The notes under the pieces are model-generated. The model worked only from the letters and a program-made list of their open reading frames with translations, did no database searches and was not told the origin of the DNA. From Bradyrhizobium sp. LTSP885 (GTDB taxonomy: Bacteria > Pseudomonadota > Alphaproteobacteria > Rhizobiales > Xanthobacteraceae), in the NCBI RefSeq assembly GCF_000938305.1, contig NZ_JYMT01000034.1, positions 62,001 through 126,000 of the forward strand: DNA of 64,000 bases. The letters are read 5' to 3'. Both the position numbers and the translations under genes were made by a program. Shown piece after piece: positions 25,690 to 34,639 of this stretch. Position 1 is the first letter of the stretch, and every line of letters starts with the position of its first letter.

Positions 25690-26556
25690 CTAGCGCCCAC
25701 GACGAACCAGCACGCTGGACAGTCCTTCGGGCAGCACACGTATGATCAGGATGACTGCAAACAGCATGCCGATCTGCCCGATGATCTGCCCGTAACTCGC
25801 ATTCAACGTCATCCGGATCACCGCCAGGAACACCGCCGCCGGCGCCGTTCCAAGCAGGACATTCGCCCCACCGATCACCACGGTGACGAAGCTCTCGACC
25901 ACGAAGGTCGCTCCCATGGTCGGGATCAGCGTCATCGTCGGCGCATACAACGCTCCGCAAAGGCCCGCCAACCCGGTGCCGATGCCGAAGCTGATCGCAT
26001 AGATCCGCCCGGTGCGCGCACCCAACGCCTTCGCCATCGCCGCATTCTGCATCGTCGCGCGTGCGATCACGCCAAAGCGCGTCTTCATGAAGACGATGTA
26101 GAGACCAGCCAGCACCGCCACTGCACAGCCGAACAGCACGAGCCGGTAGCTTGAAAACGTATAGCCGCCGATCGCAAAGCTCCCCTCGGGCGTTCCGATG
26201 CCGCGCACCGCAGAGCCGACGATCAGCAGCATCGACTGCGTCACGATCAGGCTGAGGCCCCAGGTCGCGAGCAACGAGTCGAGCGGACGCTTGTAGAAGC
26301 GCCGCACGATGAGGAATTCGACGGCGACACCGATGAGCCCCGCCGTCAGGGCCGCCAGGATCTGGGCGATCACGAGCGGCACGCCGAGATTGACCAGTCC
26401 GACGGTCACATAGGCGCCGCACATGATGAACTCACCATGCGCCATGTTGATGACGCCCATCATGCCGAACACGATGGCAAGGCCTGCGGCCGAGAGGATC
26501 AGAAACGCGAAGACGTCGGCGAACTGATAGAACAACGAGAAGAGTTCAGCCGACAT
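25690..26556 (-). CDS. ABC transporter permease, LivH/UrtB-like
   Basis: A 288-residue inner-membrane permease with about eight helices. The LivH/UrtB hallmark G-V-I-N-M-A-H-G-E-F-I-M at about residues 33-44 and the later A-F-G-I-G-T-G-L-A-G-L-type segment are visible. Length is normal for LivH/UrtB (about 290-300 without the extra periplasmic domain of classic UrtB). It follows the receptor gene by 108 bases and precedes the LivM-like gene by 13 bases. Confidence 0.92.
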   Translation of the reverse strand: MSAELFSLFYQFADVFAFLILSAAGLAIVFGMMGVINMAHGEFIMCGAYVTVGLVNLGVPLVIAQILAALTAGLIGVAVEFLIVRRFYKRPLDSLLATWGLSLIVTQSMLLIVGSAVRGIGTPEGSFAIGGYTFSSYRLVLFGCAVAVLAGLYIVFMKTRFGVIARATMQNAAMAKALGARTGRIYAISFGIGTGLAGLCGALYAPTMTLIPTMGATFVVESFVTVVIGGANVLLGTAPAAVFLAVIRMTLNASYGQIIGQIGMLFAVILIIRVLPEGLSSVLVRRGR

Positions 26557-26664
26557 TCTGGTCTCCCTGATCGCGGCGCCGCATCATTGCGGCGCCGGTA
26601 CTGGTCAGAGTCTCGACACATTCACACAACATTTGTCACGAGCAAGATTCGTGCCCGGTGCGTG

Positions 26665-27900
26665 TCACGACTTGCTGGGAAGATGGCTCGGCGTGTACTG
26701 ATCCTTGTCGTTCTTCTTGGTGAGGTCGCAGCCGATCTGGCCCAGCCAATATGGCTGGATCGTTCCGTAGTCCTTTTCGACCGTGACCTCGTGCTTGGGG
26801 CCGACCGAGATCAGGCGCATGCGGTGCGACGTGTGCTGGCTCTTCGGATCGATGCAGACCTTGCCTTCGGGCGCGTCGATGCAGGCATCACCCGTTGCGA
26901 TCACCTTGCGCAGGTCATCGAGCTTGGTCGACTTCGCCTTCTCGACCAGCGTCTTGTACATGTAGAGCGCATTGTAGGCGTTGTAGCCCATGTCGTTGAT
27001 GTAGAGCTCGTCGGGGAACTTGGCGTGCCAGCGCATTTTGAAGTCGTTGGCTTCGGGGGTATCGATCTCCTCGAACCAGTTCGCGGTCGCATGCATGTTG
27101 TTGAGCGCCGGCGGCTTGAATCGCTTGTGCTCGAATCCGAGCATGACCTTGATCGACGAACCCATCGGCAGATTAAGATTCGCCGCTGCGGCCTGTTCGA
27201 AGAACGAGTCCTGCGCGGCGCCGACATTGATCGTCAACAACCAATCCGGCTTCGCCTTCTGGATGTTCTGGATCGTCTGTGCGAACTGCGAGACACCGAG
27301 CGGGATGAATTCTTCGCCGACGACCTCACCGCCGAGGTCCTTCATGATCTTGCGGTTCCACTCCGCCGAGATCTGACCGAAATTGTAGTCGGCGGCGATG
27401 ACGTAGACCTTCTTGCCGAACTTCTCGACCATCCACGGGATCAAAGTCGAGAACTGCTGCTCGGGCACCGCACCCATGCTGATCATGCTGGCGTCGCAAA
27501 CGCCGCCTTCATACTGGTTCGTATAGATGTACGGCGTAGAAGTGCGATCGACGATCGGACGCAGCGCCTCGCGTGACGCCGAAGTGATGCCGCCGATCAG
27601 GACGTCGACCTTGTCACGGTTGAGCAGCCGGCGACCGAATTCCTGATAGCGGGCATTATCACCTTGCGGATCAAGGTGAATCAACTCGATCTGGCGTCCG
27701 AGAATGCCGCCGCTCTTGTTGATCTCCTCGACCGCCAATTGCGAGCCGTGGAGCTTCGGCATGCCCATGAACGCCAGGTCGCCGGAGACATCTTCGAGCA
27801 AACCGACCTTCAGCGGCTCGGCTGCCTGAGCAGCACAAAGCGCCGTCGCCCCGAGCACAGCGCTCAGAACGGCCATTCCAAGCATACGTCCGGAATTCAT
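26665..27900 (-). CDS. Periplasmic receptor for amides/urea-like compounds, UrtA/AmiC-type
   Basis: A 411-residue periplasmic binding protein (Peripla_BP_5 / type 1 fold). Signal peptide at about residues 1-27 (MNSGRMLGMAVLSAVLGA, cleaved after A-Q-A). The segments V-G-L-L-E-D-V-S-G, Y-T-N-Q-Y-E-G-G-V-C-D and F-K-M-R-W-H-A-K-F belong to the short-chain amide/urea receptor group rather than branched-chain amino acid receptors. AAGGA lies about 9 bases before the ATG. It is related to the cytoplasmic sensor AmiC encoded at 30787, which probably senses the same class of ligand. Confidence 0.9.
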   Translation of the reverse strand: MNSGRMLGMAVLSAVLGATALCAAQAAEPLKVGLLEDVSGDLAFMGMPKLHGSQLAVEEINKSGGILGRQIELIHLDPQGDNARYQEFGRRLLNRDKVDVLIGGITSASREALRPIVDRTSTPYIYTNQYEGGVCDASMISMGAVPEQQFSTLIPWMVEKFGKKVYVIAADYNFGQISAEWNRKIMKDLGGEVVGEEFIPLGVSQFAQTIQNIQKAKPDWLLTINVGAAQDSFFEQAAAANLNLPMGSSIKVMLGFEHKRFKPPALNNMHATANWFEEIDTPEANDFKMRWHAKFPDELYINDMGYNAYNALYMYKTLVEKAKSTKLDDLRKVIATGDACIDAPEGKVCIDPKSQHTSHRMRLISVGPKHEVTVEKDYGTIQPYWLGQIGCDLTKKNDKDQYTPSHLPSKS

Positions 27901-27934
27901 CGTGATGTCCTTTTGTTTTGAAGGCTGTTGGAAG

Positions 27935-28930
27935 TCATGGCTTGAGGTAGTTCTTCAGGATCGACGCCCCCATCGTGTATTTCGGATCGACCATGTTGCC
28001 GAGCCGCATGCGGCCGGCCTGGCTGAGCAGCATGTAGGCGTCGATCTCGTCGAAGCCGTAATCGGCGCTCATCCATCGTACGAGTTCGCGATAGGCAATC
28101 CGGGCCGCGTCCTCGAGCGGGCGCGCGCTGCCGATCGTCATGATGAAGTCGCGGGTCTCGAGCCGCGGCCAGGCGAAGCTCCAGTTCTTGATCAGATCGA
28201 TCTGCAGCGTGACGGTCGCGCGCTGCTCCAGCGCGACGCCGGAGAGCTCGCCATCGCCCTGCGTGGCGTGACAGTCGCCGACGTAGAGCATCCCGCCGTC
28301 CGTATGCACGGGAAAATAGATGATCGCGCCGGGGGCGACGTCGGGCAGATCCATGTTGCCGCCGTGATAGTCGGGCTGCAGCGAGGAGATCGCCTCGATC
28401 TCCGGCGACACGCCGATCGTGCCGATGAACGGCTCGTAGGGCAGCGTGATCTTGTCGTTCCAGCGTATGCCGTTGCGGTCGACATGCAGCTTCCTCACGC
28501 GCTCGGGCAGCGGCGGATTGAGCAGCGCCGTCGAACTGGTCCCGACCAGGCCGCCGAACTCCGGAATGATGCAGGTCGTTCCGGCCGGCTGCTCGCCGCG
28601 GGTTTCGACGTCGCGGATATAAACGGCGAGGCAATCGCCTTTCTTTGCACCGTTGACTGCGATCGGCCCGCATTGCGGGTTGAGGTAAGGAAAATTCAAC
28701 TTGGCTGTCGGGCTATCGCTCTCGCTGGTGAGCACGCCGCCGAATGCGTCTTCAGTCTCGACGACGACGACCCCGCCGGGATCGATCGAGAGCGTCGGCT
28801 TCACGTAAGGGCCGTAGACATAGTGGAACGCGCCCTGCTGCTCGATGGTCAGGCCATGCGTCGTGCCGGTCGCGCCCTTGGCGACGGCCCGCTTGGCCAT
28901 GATGGAACTCTTCAACCAATCTTCAGTCAT
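27935..28930 (-). CDS. Acetamidase/formamidase family protein
   Basis: A 331-residue cytoplasmic hydrolase of the FmdA/AmdA family, releasing ammonia from formamide, acetamide or related short amides. Visible family features: G-P-Y-V-K-P-T-L-S-I-D-P-G near residue 42, N-P-Q-C-G-P-I near 85, and the G-D-C-H-A-T-Q-G-D-G-E region (about 216-226) that carries metal or active-site residues. GAGGAG precedes the ATG at 28930. Length is shorter than fungal AmdA and normal for the bacterial 310-410 residue group. It lies between the receptor gene and the first amidase gene. Confidence 0.9.
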   Translation of the reverse strand: MTEDWLKSSIMAKRAVAKGATGTTHGLTIEQQGAFHYVYGPYVKPTLSIDPGGVVVVETEDAFGGVLTSESDSPTAKLNFPYLNPQCGPIAVNGAKKGDCLAVYIRDVETRGEQPAGTTCIIPEFGGLVGTSSTALLNPPLPERVRKLHVDRNGIRWNDKITLPYEPFIGTIGVSPEIEAISSLQPDYHGGNMDLPDVAPGAIIYFPVHTDGGMLYVGDCHATQGDGELSGVALEQRATVTLQIDLIKNWSFAWPRLETRDFIMTIGSARPLEDAARIAYRELVRWMSADYGFDEIDAYMLLSQAGRMRLGNMVDPKYTMGASILKNYLKP

Positions 28931-28947
28931 ACGAACGGCTCCTCAAC

Positions 28948-30357
28948 TCAGATCGCGGGATGGCGCTTGTGCCAGTCGGTGACGCGCTGGAATGCATCAC
29001 CGGCGCGGACCAGCTTCGCCTCGTCGAAATGGCGGCCGACGAACTGGAAGGCGACCGGACCGCCGTTCGGGGCGAAGCCGCCGGGAAGCGTGACGGTCGG
29101 GCTTCCGGTCATGTCGAACGGACAGGTGAAGCGGAGCAGTCCGCCGATCAGCGACGCGTCCTCGCCGAGCGTCGCCATCTTGGCGAGCGTGGGAGCAGCG
29201 AACGCCTGGGCGGGAACCGCGATGAGATCGACTTTTTCGAACAGCAGCCGCAACGCGCCGCGGAACGCTTCGCGCCGCAACACGATTTTCTGATAGTCCA
29301 TGCCCGACTGCTGACGGCCGAGATCGAGCAGCCCCGCAAGTCCGGGGCCATACTCGTCCTTGCGCGCGGGATAGGTCTCTTCATGCGCGACGGCCACCTC
29401 GATGCCGCACAGCGGGAACCAATCGTCGATCACGGCCGTGGGATCGGGGAAGCTGATGTCCTGGATCTTGGCACCCAGATCGGCGGCGACGCGGAGCCCT
29501 TCGCTGAGCACCTTGCTCGCGGCTTCGTCGGTACCCTCGCTGGTCCAGCGCCTGTCAACACCGATCACCACGCCGCGCAGATCGCCGGACAGGCCGGCGA
29601 GATAGTCCGGCACCGGCAATGGCACCGACGTCGTGTCCTTGGGATCCTGGCCAGCGATCACGGCGAGGATGGCGCCGCAATCGACCGCGCTGCGCGCCAT
29701 CGGCCCGATATGGTCAAGCGTCGCCGCGAGTTCGAAGGCGCCGTAGCGGCTGACCCGCCCCCAGGTCGGCTTCAGGCCGGTGATGCCATTGGCGGCCGAG
29801 GGAAAGCGGATCGATCCGCCGGTATCGGTTCCAAGCGATCCGAAGCAGAGGCCGGCCGCGGTGGCGGAACCGGAACCGCTCGATGATGCGCCGGGCCACA
29901 GATCCGCGTTCCAGGGATTCTTCGGCGGATCGATGTCAGGGTGATGGTCGGCATAGGCGCCCTCGGTCTGCTGCAGCTTGCCGAGGATGATCGCACCCGC
30001 CTCCTTCAAGCGCGCGACCACCGTGGCGTCCTCGCTCGGACGGAAGTCGCGATGGATCGTCATGCCGTGCGCGGCCGGCGCGCCCTCGGCCCAGCAGAGA
30101 TCCTTGACCGCAATCGGCACGCCGTGCAGCGGGCCCTTGATCTTGCCGGATGCGATCTCCTTCTCGGCCGCGGCCGCTTCGGCAAGCGCGGAGTCGGCCA
30201 TGACGTAGGCGTAACTCTTCAGCTTGCCGTCGAGCCGCTCGATCCGTTCGAGCATCGCCTTTGTGACTTCGACCGGCGACAGCTTCCTGGTGTGGATCTG
30301 CTGCCCGACCTCAACCAGCCCGAGATAGTGAAGATCTGTCGTCGGCATCGCTTTCAT
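28948..30357 (-). CDS. Amidase (amidase-signature family), paralogue 2, first gene of the operon
   Basis: A 469-residue amide hydrolase and the promoter-proximal gene. Catalytic set: Lys in A-V-K-D-L-C (about residue 82), S-S-S-G-S-G (about 157-162), and D-T-G-G-S-I-R-F-P (about 178-186). It is a paralogue of the amidase at 20871. The start is uncertain: ATG 30357 or 30348 are both possible, and only a weak GCGGGG is seen upstream. The roughly 430-base divergent region in front holds a leader with a rho-independent terminator, so expression should depend on antitermination by the AmiR-like protein encoded on the other strand. Confidence 0.91.
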   Translation of the reverse strand: MKAMPTTDLHYLGLVEVGQQIHTRKLSPVEVTKAMLERIERLDGKLKSYAYVMADSALAEAAAAEKEIASGKIKGPLHGVPIAVKDLCWAEGAPAAHGMTIHRDFRPSEDATVVARLKEAGAIILGKLQQTEGAYADHHPDIDPPKNPWNADLWPGASSSGSGSATAAGLCFGSLGTDTGGSIRFPSAANGITGLKPTWGRVSRYGAFELAATLDHIGPMARSAVDCGAILAVIAGQDPKDTTSVPLPVPDYLAGLSGDLRGVVIGVDRRWTSEGTDEAASKVLSEGLRVAADLGAKIQDISFPDPTAVIDDWFPLCGIEVAVAHEETYPARKDEYGPGLAGLLDLGRQQSGMDYQKIVLRREAFRGALRLLFEKVDLIAVPAQAFAAPTLAKMATLGEDASLIGGLLRFTCPFDMTGSPTVTLPGGFAPNGGPVAFQFVGRHFDEAKLVRAGDAFQRVTDWHKRHPAI

Positions 30358-30786
30358 CCCCGCGCTCTACCCAATCGCAAGCACGGCCAATCGCTGCGCA
30401 TGCGTCTCCGGCTTAGCGACGCGGATGCGTCGCCAACTTCTTCGGCGGCAAAAGCAAAAAGCCACCCGTCCCTCCCAAATGAGGTGACGAATGGCTCAAA
30501 TGCCGCGGCTATGATCTATCGCGAGGGCCCAGGATCGAACGGAGCACGTCATGCAACAATCCGGACGTCATCGGCCAGATCAAAGCACGCAAGGTTCGAC
30601 AGGAAGCCCTGTGGGAGAAAATTGTACGGAAGTGTGCTGCGCATTGTCAACGAGGCTAGTTGCACAAATTTCACGATGCCGTTGCGCAGCAAATCGGCAA
30701 GACCTCTTCAAGACCACTTCAAAACCTCTTGCACCGGCATCGGCGATGATGGTTTCCTCCGTGTCCAACGCTGCCGAAAGCCGTCA
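30358..30786. promoter_or_regulatory. Divergent control region of the amide operon and amiC-amiR
   Basis: A 429-base gene-free region. On the minus strand it contains a leader with a terminator (30450-30496), two hexaloop hairpin candidates (30471-30484 and 30493-30504) and a 7-bp GC-rich hairpin (GCGACGC at 30416-30422 and GCGTCGC at 30427-30433, loop GGAT) before the amidase start. The part 30560-30786 is comparatively AT-rich and should hold the promoters in both directions. I looked for a sigma-54 type GGCAC-N5-TTGC element and did not find one. Confidence 0.65.
30450..30496 (-). terminator. Leader terminator of the amidase operon with hexaloop
   Basis: Read on the minus strand, AGCCA (from 30496) pairs with TGGCT (to 30460), CGTC pairs with GACG, and CCTC pairs with GAGG. 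Together these make a long interrupted stem closed by the six-base loop ATTTGG, followed by TTTTTGCTTTT. This is a rho-independent terminator located 93 bases before the first codon of the operon. The upper four base pairs and loop could form alone as an ANTAR-recognised hexaloop hairpin. Confidence 0.85.
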
Positions 30787-31959
30787 ATGACGAAGCCGTC
30801 CATTCCAGTTGGCATCATATGCTCGCAGTCCGGGCCCTATCAGGCCATGGGACGCGAGCTGCTCAAGAGCGCCCTGATGGCGGTCGACGAGATCAACAAT
30901 GAAGCCGAGTTCGACTTCTCGATCACGCCTAATATCCGCGATCCGCGTGGCATCGTTTCGGAATACCACACCGCCTGCGACGACCTCATCCGCAACATCG
31001 GCGTCGAGCACATCGTCGGCTGCTACACCTCGGCATCGCGCAAGCAAGTGCTGCCGATCGTCGAGCGCACCGACCGCCTGCTCTGGCACCCCGCGCGCTA
31101 TGAAGGGTTCGAATGCTCCGATAACATCATCTATGTCGGCGCCGCGCCAAACCATAATGTGCTGCCGCTGGTGCGCTACGTGCTGGACAATCTGTCGCGC
31201 GAGATTTTTTGCGTCGGCTCCAACTATGTCTGGTCCTGGGAGACCAATCGCGTCACCCGCGAGCTGGTGGCGGCGGCGCAGGGGCGCATCCTCGCTGAAC
31301 GGCTGCTCGAGCTCGGCGAAGGCGCGGTCGGGCACATCGTCGACGAGATCGTCCGCCGCAGGCCGCCGGTGGTCTTCAACACGCTGGTTGGCAGCTCGAG
31401 CTATGAATTCATCCGCGCCTTCCACGCTGCGACCACGTCTGCCGGCCTCAACATCCCGATGGTGAGCTGCAGCCTGTGCGAACCGGAGCTCAAGATCGTC
31501 GGACCCGCGTCGGCCGGCTGCATCACCTCGTCGGCGTATTTCGAAAGCATCCGCCTGCCCGAGAACCGCGCCTTCGTCGCGCGCTGGAAGGCGCGTTACG
31601 GCGACGACAGCAGCCCCTCCGTCGACGGCCAATCGACCTATGTCGCGGTCTATCTGCTGGCGCGCGCATTGCAGCGCGCCGGCACAACCGACATCGGTGA
31701 TGTCAGGCGCGCGGCTGCAGGCCATCGCTACAATTCGCCGCAAGGCCCGGTCTGGATCGACGGCGCCAACAACCACTGCGTCCTGACGCCGCGGCTCGCG
31801 GTCTCGAACGCGGAAGGACAGTTCGATATCTTCTGGGAAGCCGATGCCCCCGTTAAGCCTGATCCCTATCTGACGCAGCTCGACGTCGCCGTCAGCCCCG
31901 CGCGAGAGACCGCACGGGACGGAGCGCCGAATGCGCCGCATTTGCGGGTTGTGAAATGA
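30787..31959 (+). CDS. amiC: AmiC-like cytoplasmic amide sensor
   Basis: A 390-residue protein of the type 1 periplasmic-binding fold but without a signal peptide, as in Pseudomonas AmiC, which binds amides and holds AmiR inactive. Family segments are visible: S-Q-S-G-P-Y near residue 14, Y-E-G-F-E-C-S-D-N-I-I-Y-V-G near 107-120, and G-S-N-Y-V-W-S-W-E near 150. Length matches AmiC (about 385). The open frame extends upstream to 29941, but that part is antisense to the amidase gene and is rejected. The gene overlaps the next, AmiR-like gene by 4 bases (ATGA), the same order as the Pseudomonas amidase locus. Confidence 0.92.
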   Translation: MTKPSIPVGIICSQSGPYQAMGRELLKSALMAVDEINNEAEFDFSITPNIRDPRGIVSEYHTACDDLIRNIGVEHIVGCYTSASRKQVLPIVERTDRLLWHPARYEGFECSDNIIYVGAAPNHNVLPLVRYVLDNLSREIFCVGSNYVWSWETNRVTRELVAAAQGRILAERLLELGEGAVGHIVDEIVRRRPPVVFNTLVGSSSYEFIRAFHAATTSAGLNIPMVSCSLCEPELKIVGPASAGCITSSAYFESIRLPENRAFVARWKARYGDDSSPSVDGQSTYVAVYLLARALQRAGTTDIGDVRRAAAGHRYNSPQGPVWIDGANNHCVLTPRLAVSNAEGQFDIFWEADAPVKPDPYLTQLDVAVSPARETARDGAPNAPHLRVVK

Positions 31960-32543
31960 GCAAACCGTCGTCATTTTCGCTGCGCGGACGCAAAGCACTG
32001 GTCGCCATCAAGGACGAACGCGACGCCTCGATCGTCAGACGCCAGTTCGAACGTCTCGGCATCGACTTCGTCGCATGGGAGCCGGGCGCGGCCGTCGACT
32101 TCCGTCCGGATGTGACGCTGATCGACGACGATTTTCTGCCGCTGACCTCGCCCGCGCAGCGCGCGTTCCTCGGGCAAGGTCCGGTCATCGCGCTGCTCGG
32201 CACCGAAACGCCGAGCCGCCTGAAGCTGGTGCTGGAGCTCGATCCGGCGTCGTTTCTGGTCAAGCCGCTGCGCTCCGCCGGCATCTATGCCGCGCTGGTT
32301 CTGGCGTTCGAGCGGGCCGAGCGCACCGGCGAGTTGAAGCAGCAGGTCGTCAAGCTGGAAGAGCGCCTGCGCTCGCGCCGCGTCGTGCTTGCCGCCGTGC
32401 TTCAAGTCATGCATTCGCACGCCGTCGGCGAACCCGCCGCCTTTGCGCTGATCCGCCGCGCCGCGATGGAGCAGCGCAAGACCATCGAGCAGATCTCGGC
32501 CGAAATCGCCAGCAATGGCAGCCTGCCGCGCGCGACCGGCTAG
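31956..32543 (+). CDS. amiR: AmiR-like ANTAR antitermination protein
   Basis: A 195-residue RNA-binding antiterminator. Residues about 10-125 form a degenerate response-regulator (pseudo-receiver) domain: V-T-L-I-D-D-D is present, so an acidic patch remains, but phosphorylation is not expected in the AmiR type. A coiled coil at about 127-145 (L-K-Q-Q-V-V-K-L-E-E-R-L) leads into a C-terminal three-helix ANTAR domain (about 145-190) with A-F-A-L-I-R-R-A-A-M-E-Q-R-K-T-I. It is translated together with AmiC (4-base overlap) and should act on the leader of the divergent amidase operon at 30.4-30.5 kb. Confidence 0.92.
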   Translation: MSKPSSFSLRGRKALVAIKDERDASIVRRQFERLGIDFVAWEPGAAVDFRPDVTLIDDDFLPLTSPAQRAFLGQGPVIALLGTETPSRLKLVLELDPASFLVKPLRSAGIYAALVLAFERAERTGELKQQVVKLEERLRSRRVVLAAVLQVMHSHAVGEPAAFALIRRAAMEQRKTIEQISAEIASNGSLPRATG

Positions 32544-32560
32544 GAAGCTGGCGCGCAGGT

Positions 32561-33400
32561 TCATTTGGATCGCGCCGGATCGCCGTTGCCTGACAGCACC
32601 TGCGCCGCGCCGCCGATGGCGCGGCGGAAGGCTTCATCGAAGCTCACGCCCCGCACCTGCCACTTGTACGACTTGCGGCGCCAGTCGATTTGCCACTGCG
32701 TGGCCCATCCGAACTCCTTATCATTCCAGACCAGCCGCCCGACCAACGCCGTCTGGCCTCCCTGCGGCACGACAACAGAAGTCAGTTTCGCCGTTGGCAC
32801 CGTGGAGAGTTCGGCTGCGGTGATGTTCGATGCGGCGAGCTCGGCCGCACTCGGCAGCACGACGCGCATGCCGCGCTTGTCGGCGGCAGCCGCGAGCGCA
32901 TCGCGCTGCAGGTCGGATTCCGTTCCGTCTGATGTCACAATGTAGTCCTTCGCACCCTGTCGCATCTCGACAAAGACGCCGAGCACCGGCCGCTGCGATG
33001 TCCACGGCTTGAGGCCGAGTTCCCCGAGGATGCCGTCGACTTGTTTGCCATCAAACTCCACCGTCAGATCGTAGGGACGGTCGCGGGTGCCCTGCTCGTC
33101 GCGATGCGGCTTGCCGGCGAACTGGTCGTGATAGCTGAAGTTGCTGACGAACTCCTTGGCCTTCGCCTTGTACGCCGCGAGCCGACCGTCGCCCGCGAGC
33201 TCAGGCTGACCCGAGACCTTGATCAGGACGTCCACGAGACATGTGCCGAAGCCGAGGATGCGGTTGGGCTCAAGTTGACCGGTGACGACGGTTTGCGCGC
33301 GGTAGAGATTGTCTTCAGCAGCAGCCGCACTGCTGCAACAGATCACAGCTGCCGCAAGGATCGCGATGAAATTCCGTCCCGTTTCCAGCAAGGCTGCCAT
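32561..33400 (-). CDS. DUF2066 domain-containing exported protein
   Basis: A 279-residue exported protein of unknown function. The ATG at 33400 is chosen because GGGAGG lies 7 bases upstream, giving a signal peptide at about residues 1-29 (ending C-C-S-S-A-A-A-A). The mature start L-Y-R-A-Q-T-V-V-T-G and the segment V-D-V-L-I-K-V-S-G near 55-63 are DUF2066 features. The C-terminal half contains W-Q-V-R-G-V-S-F-D-E-A. Probably periplasmic. It converges on amiR (stop 32543) with an 18-base gap. Confidence 0.82.
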   Translation of the reverse strand: MAALLETGRNFIAILAAAVICCSSAAAAEDNLYRAQTVVTGQLEPNRILGFGTCLVDVLIKVSGQPELAGDGRLAAYKAKAKEFVSNFSYHDQFAGKPHRDEQGTRDRPYDLTVEFDGKQVDGILGELGLKPWTSQRPVLGVFVEMRQGAKDYIVTSDGTESDLQRDALAAAADKRGMRVVLPSAAELAASNITAAELSTVPTAKLTSVVVPQGGQTALVGRLVWNDKEFGWATQWQIDWRRKSYKWQVRGVSFDEAFRRAIGGAAQVLSGNGDPARSK

Positions 33401-33604
33401 GGTCACCTCCCGCTTCACGATTGTTCGGTTTTGAGTGCAGATTGATCGCATTTCGCGGCAACGCCAACCGATTCCGACATGAGCCCATGCTGCGGGTTGC
33501 GCTGCGCGCTATGGCCACGCGCGGCCGGCCTGACATATGCTCCAGCGACGCGCGGCGGCGCCGGAAGCGTTGCCCATAACGAGCCTCCTTGCAGGAGACG
33601 TCCC

Positions 33605-34618
33605 TTGAAATGCTATGAGTTGCAGGGCCCCGGCGGCATCGACGCGCTGGCGCTGGTCGACAAGCCGGTTCCGCAGGCCGGCCCCGGCGAGGTGCTGGTG
33701 CGGTTGAAGGCGGCAACGCTGAACTATCGTGACCTGCTGACGGTCAAGGGCGGCTACGGCTCGCGCCAGAAATTTCCGCTGGTGCCGGTCTCCGACGGCG
33801 CGGGTCGCGTCGAGGCGGTCGGCGCGGGCGTGAAGAATTTCGCGCCCAGCGACCGCGTCATCGGCAGCTTCTTCGAAAACTGGCTCGGCGGCGAGCCGAG
33901 CGAGACCCGGATGCGCGCCGCGCTCGGCGGCAGTGTCGACGGCGTGCTGACCGAATACCGGGTGTTCCCCGCGCGTGCGTTGGTGCGCACGCCTGACTAT
34001 CTCAGCGACATCGAGGCCGCGGCGCTGCCATGCGCCGGCGTCACGGCGTGGAGCGCGGTGGTCAAGCTCGGCGATGTGAAGCCCGGGCAGACGGTGCTGA
34101 CGCAGGGCACCGGCGGCGTCTCGCTGTTCGCACTGCAATTCGCCAAGATGTGCGGCGCCCGCGTCATCGCGACCTCCTCCAGCGACGCCAAGATCGCACG
34201 GCTGAAGCAGCTCGGCGCCGACGTCACGTTCAACTACAAGACCACGCCCGACTGGGGCAAGAAGGCGCGCGAACTGACCGGTCGCGGCGTCGATCTCGTC
34301 GTCGAAGTCGGCGGCGTCGGCACGCTGAACGAATCGATCCGCGCAACAAGAATTGGCGGCACCATCGCCTTCATCGGCGTGCTCGCCGGTCCAGCCACGT
34401 CCGACACCCGCCTGCCGCTGATGGTGATGCAGCAGCAGCGGCTGCAAGGCGTCACCGTCGGATCGGTCGAGGATTTGCAGGCGCTCTGCGACGGTATCAG
34501 CGTGCACGGTGTCAAGCCGGTGATCGACAAGGTGTTCGCGTTCGACCAGGTCAAGGAGGCGTTCGCCCATATGGCGAGCGGTGCCCATTTCGGCAAAGTC
34601 GCTATTGCGATCGGCTAG
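33605..34618 (+). CDS. Zinc-independent alcohol dehydrogenase / quinone oxidoreductase (MDR family)
   Basis: A 337-residue NADPH-dependent oxidoreductase of the medium-chain family. A TTG start at 33605 is preferred: CAGGAGACG lies 5-8 bases before it, whereas the ATG at 33479 gives a cysteine- and arginine-rich extension that does not look coding. Features: N-Y-R-D-L-L near residue 43, S-D-G-A-G-R-V near 68, and the cofactor region G-T-G-G-V-S-L-F-A-L-Q near 170-180. The cysteines and histidines of the catalytic zinc site are missing, as in quinone reductase-like members. Monocistronic; convergent with the enoyl-CoA hydratase gene. Confidence 0.88.
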   Translation: MKCYELQGPGGIDALALVDKPVPQAGPGEVLVRLKAATLNYRDLLTVKGGYGSRQKFPLVPVSDGAGRVEAVGAGVKNFAPSDRVIGSFFENWLGGEPSETRMRAALGGSVDGVLTEYRVFPARALVRTPDYLSDIEAAALPCAGVTAWSAVVKLGDVKPGQTVLTQGTGGVSLFALQFAKMCGARVIATSSSDAKIARLKQLGADVTFNYKTTPDWGKKARELTGRGVDLVVEVGGVGTLNESIRATRIGGTIAFIGVLAGPATSDTRLPLMVMQQQRLQGVTVGSVEDLQALCDGISVHGVKPVIDKVFAFDQVKEAFAHMASGAHFGKVAIAIG

Positions 34619-34639
34619 GGTGACACCCTGCATCAAGGC

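Noticed and set aside
29941..30786. N-terminal extension of the AmiC-like frame through the divergent region and amidase gene
   Set aside because: The extension is antisense to the amidase and contains no AmiC-like sequence; AmiC starts at 30787.
30358..30786. Sigma-54 promoter for nitrogen control of the amide operon
   Set aside because: No GGCAC-N5-TTGC type element was found on the minus strand in the divergent region.
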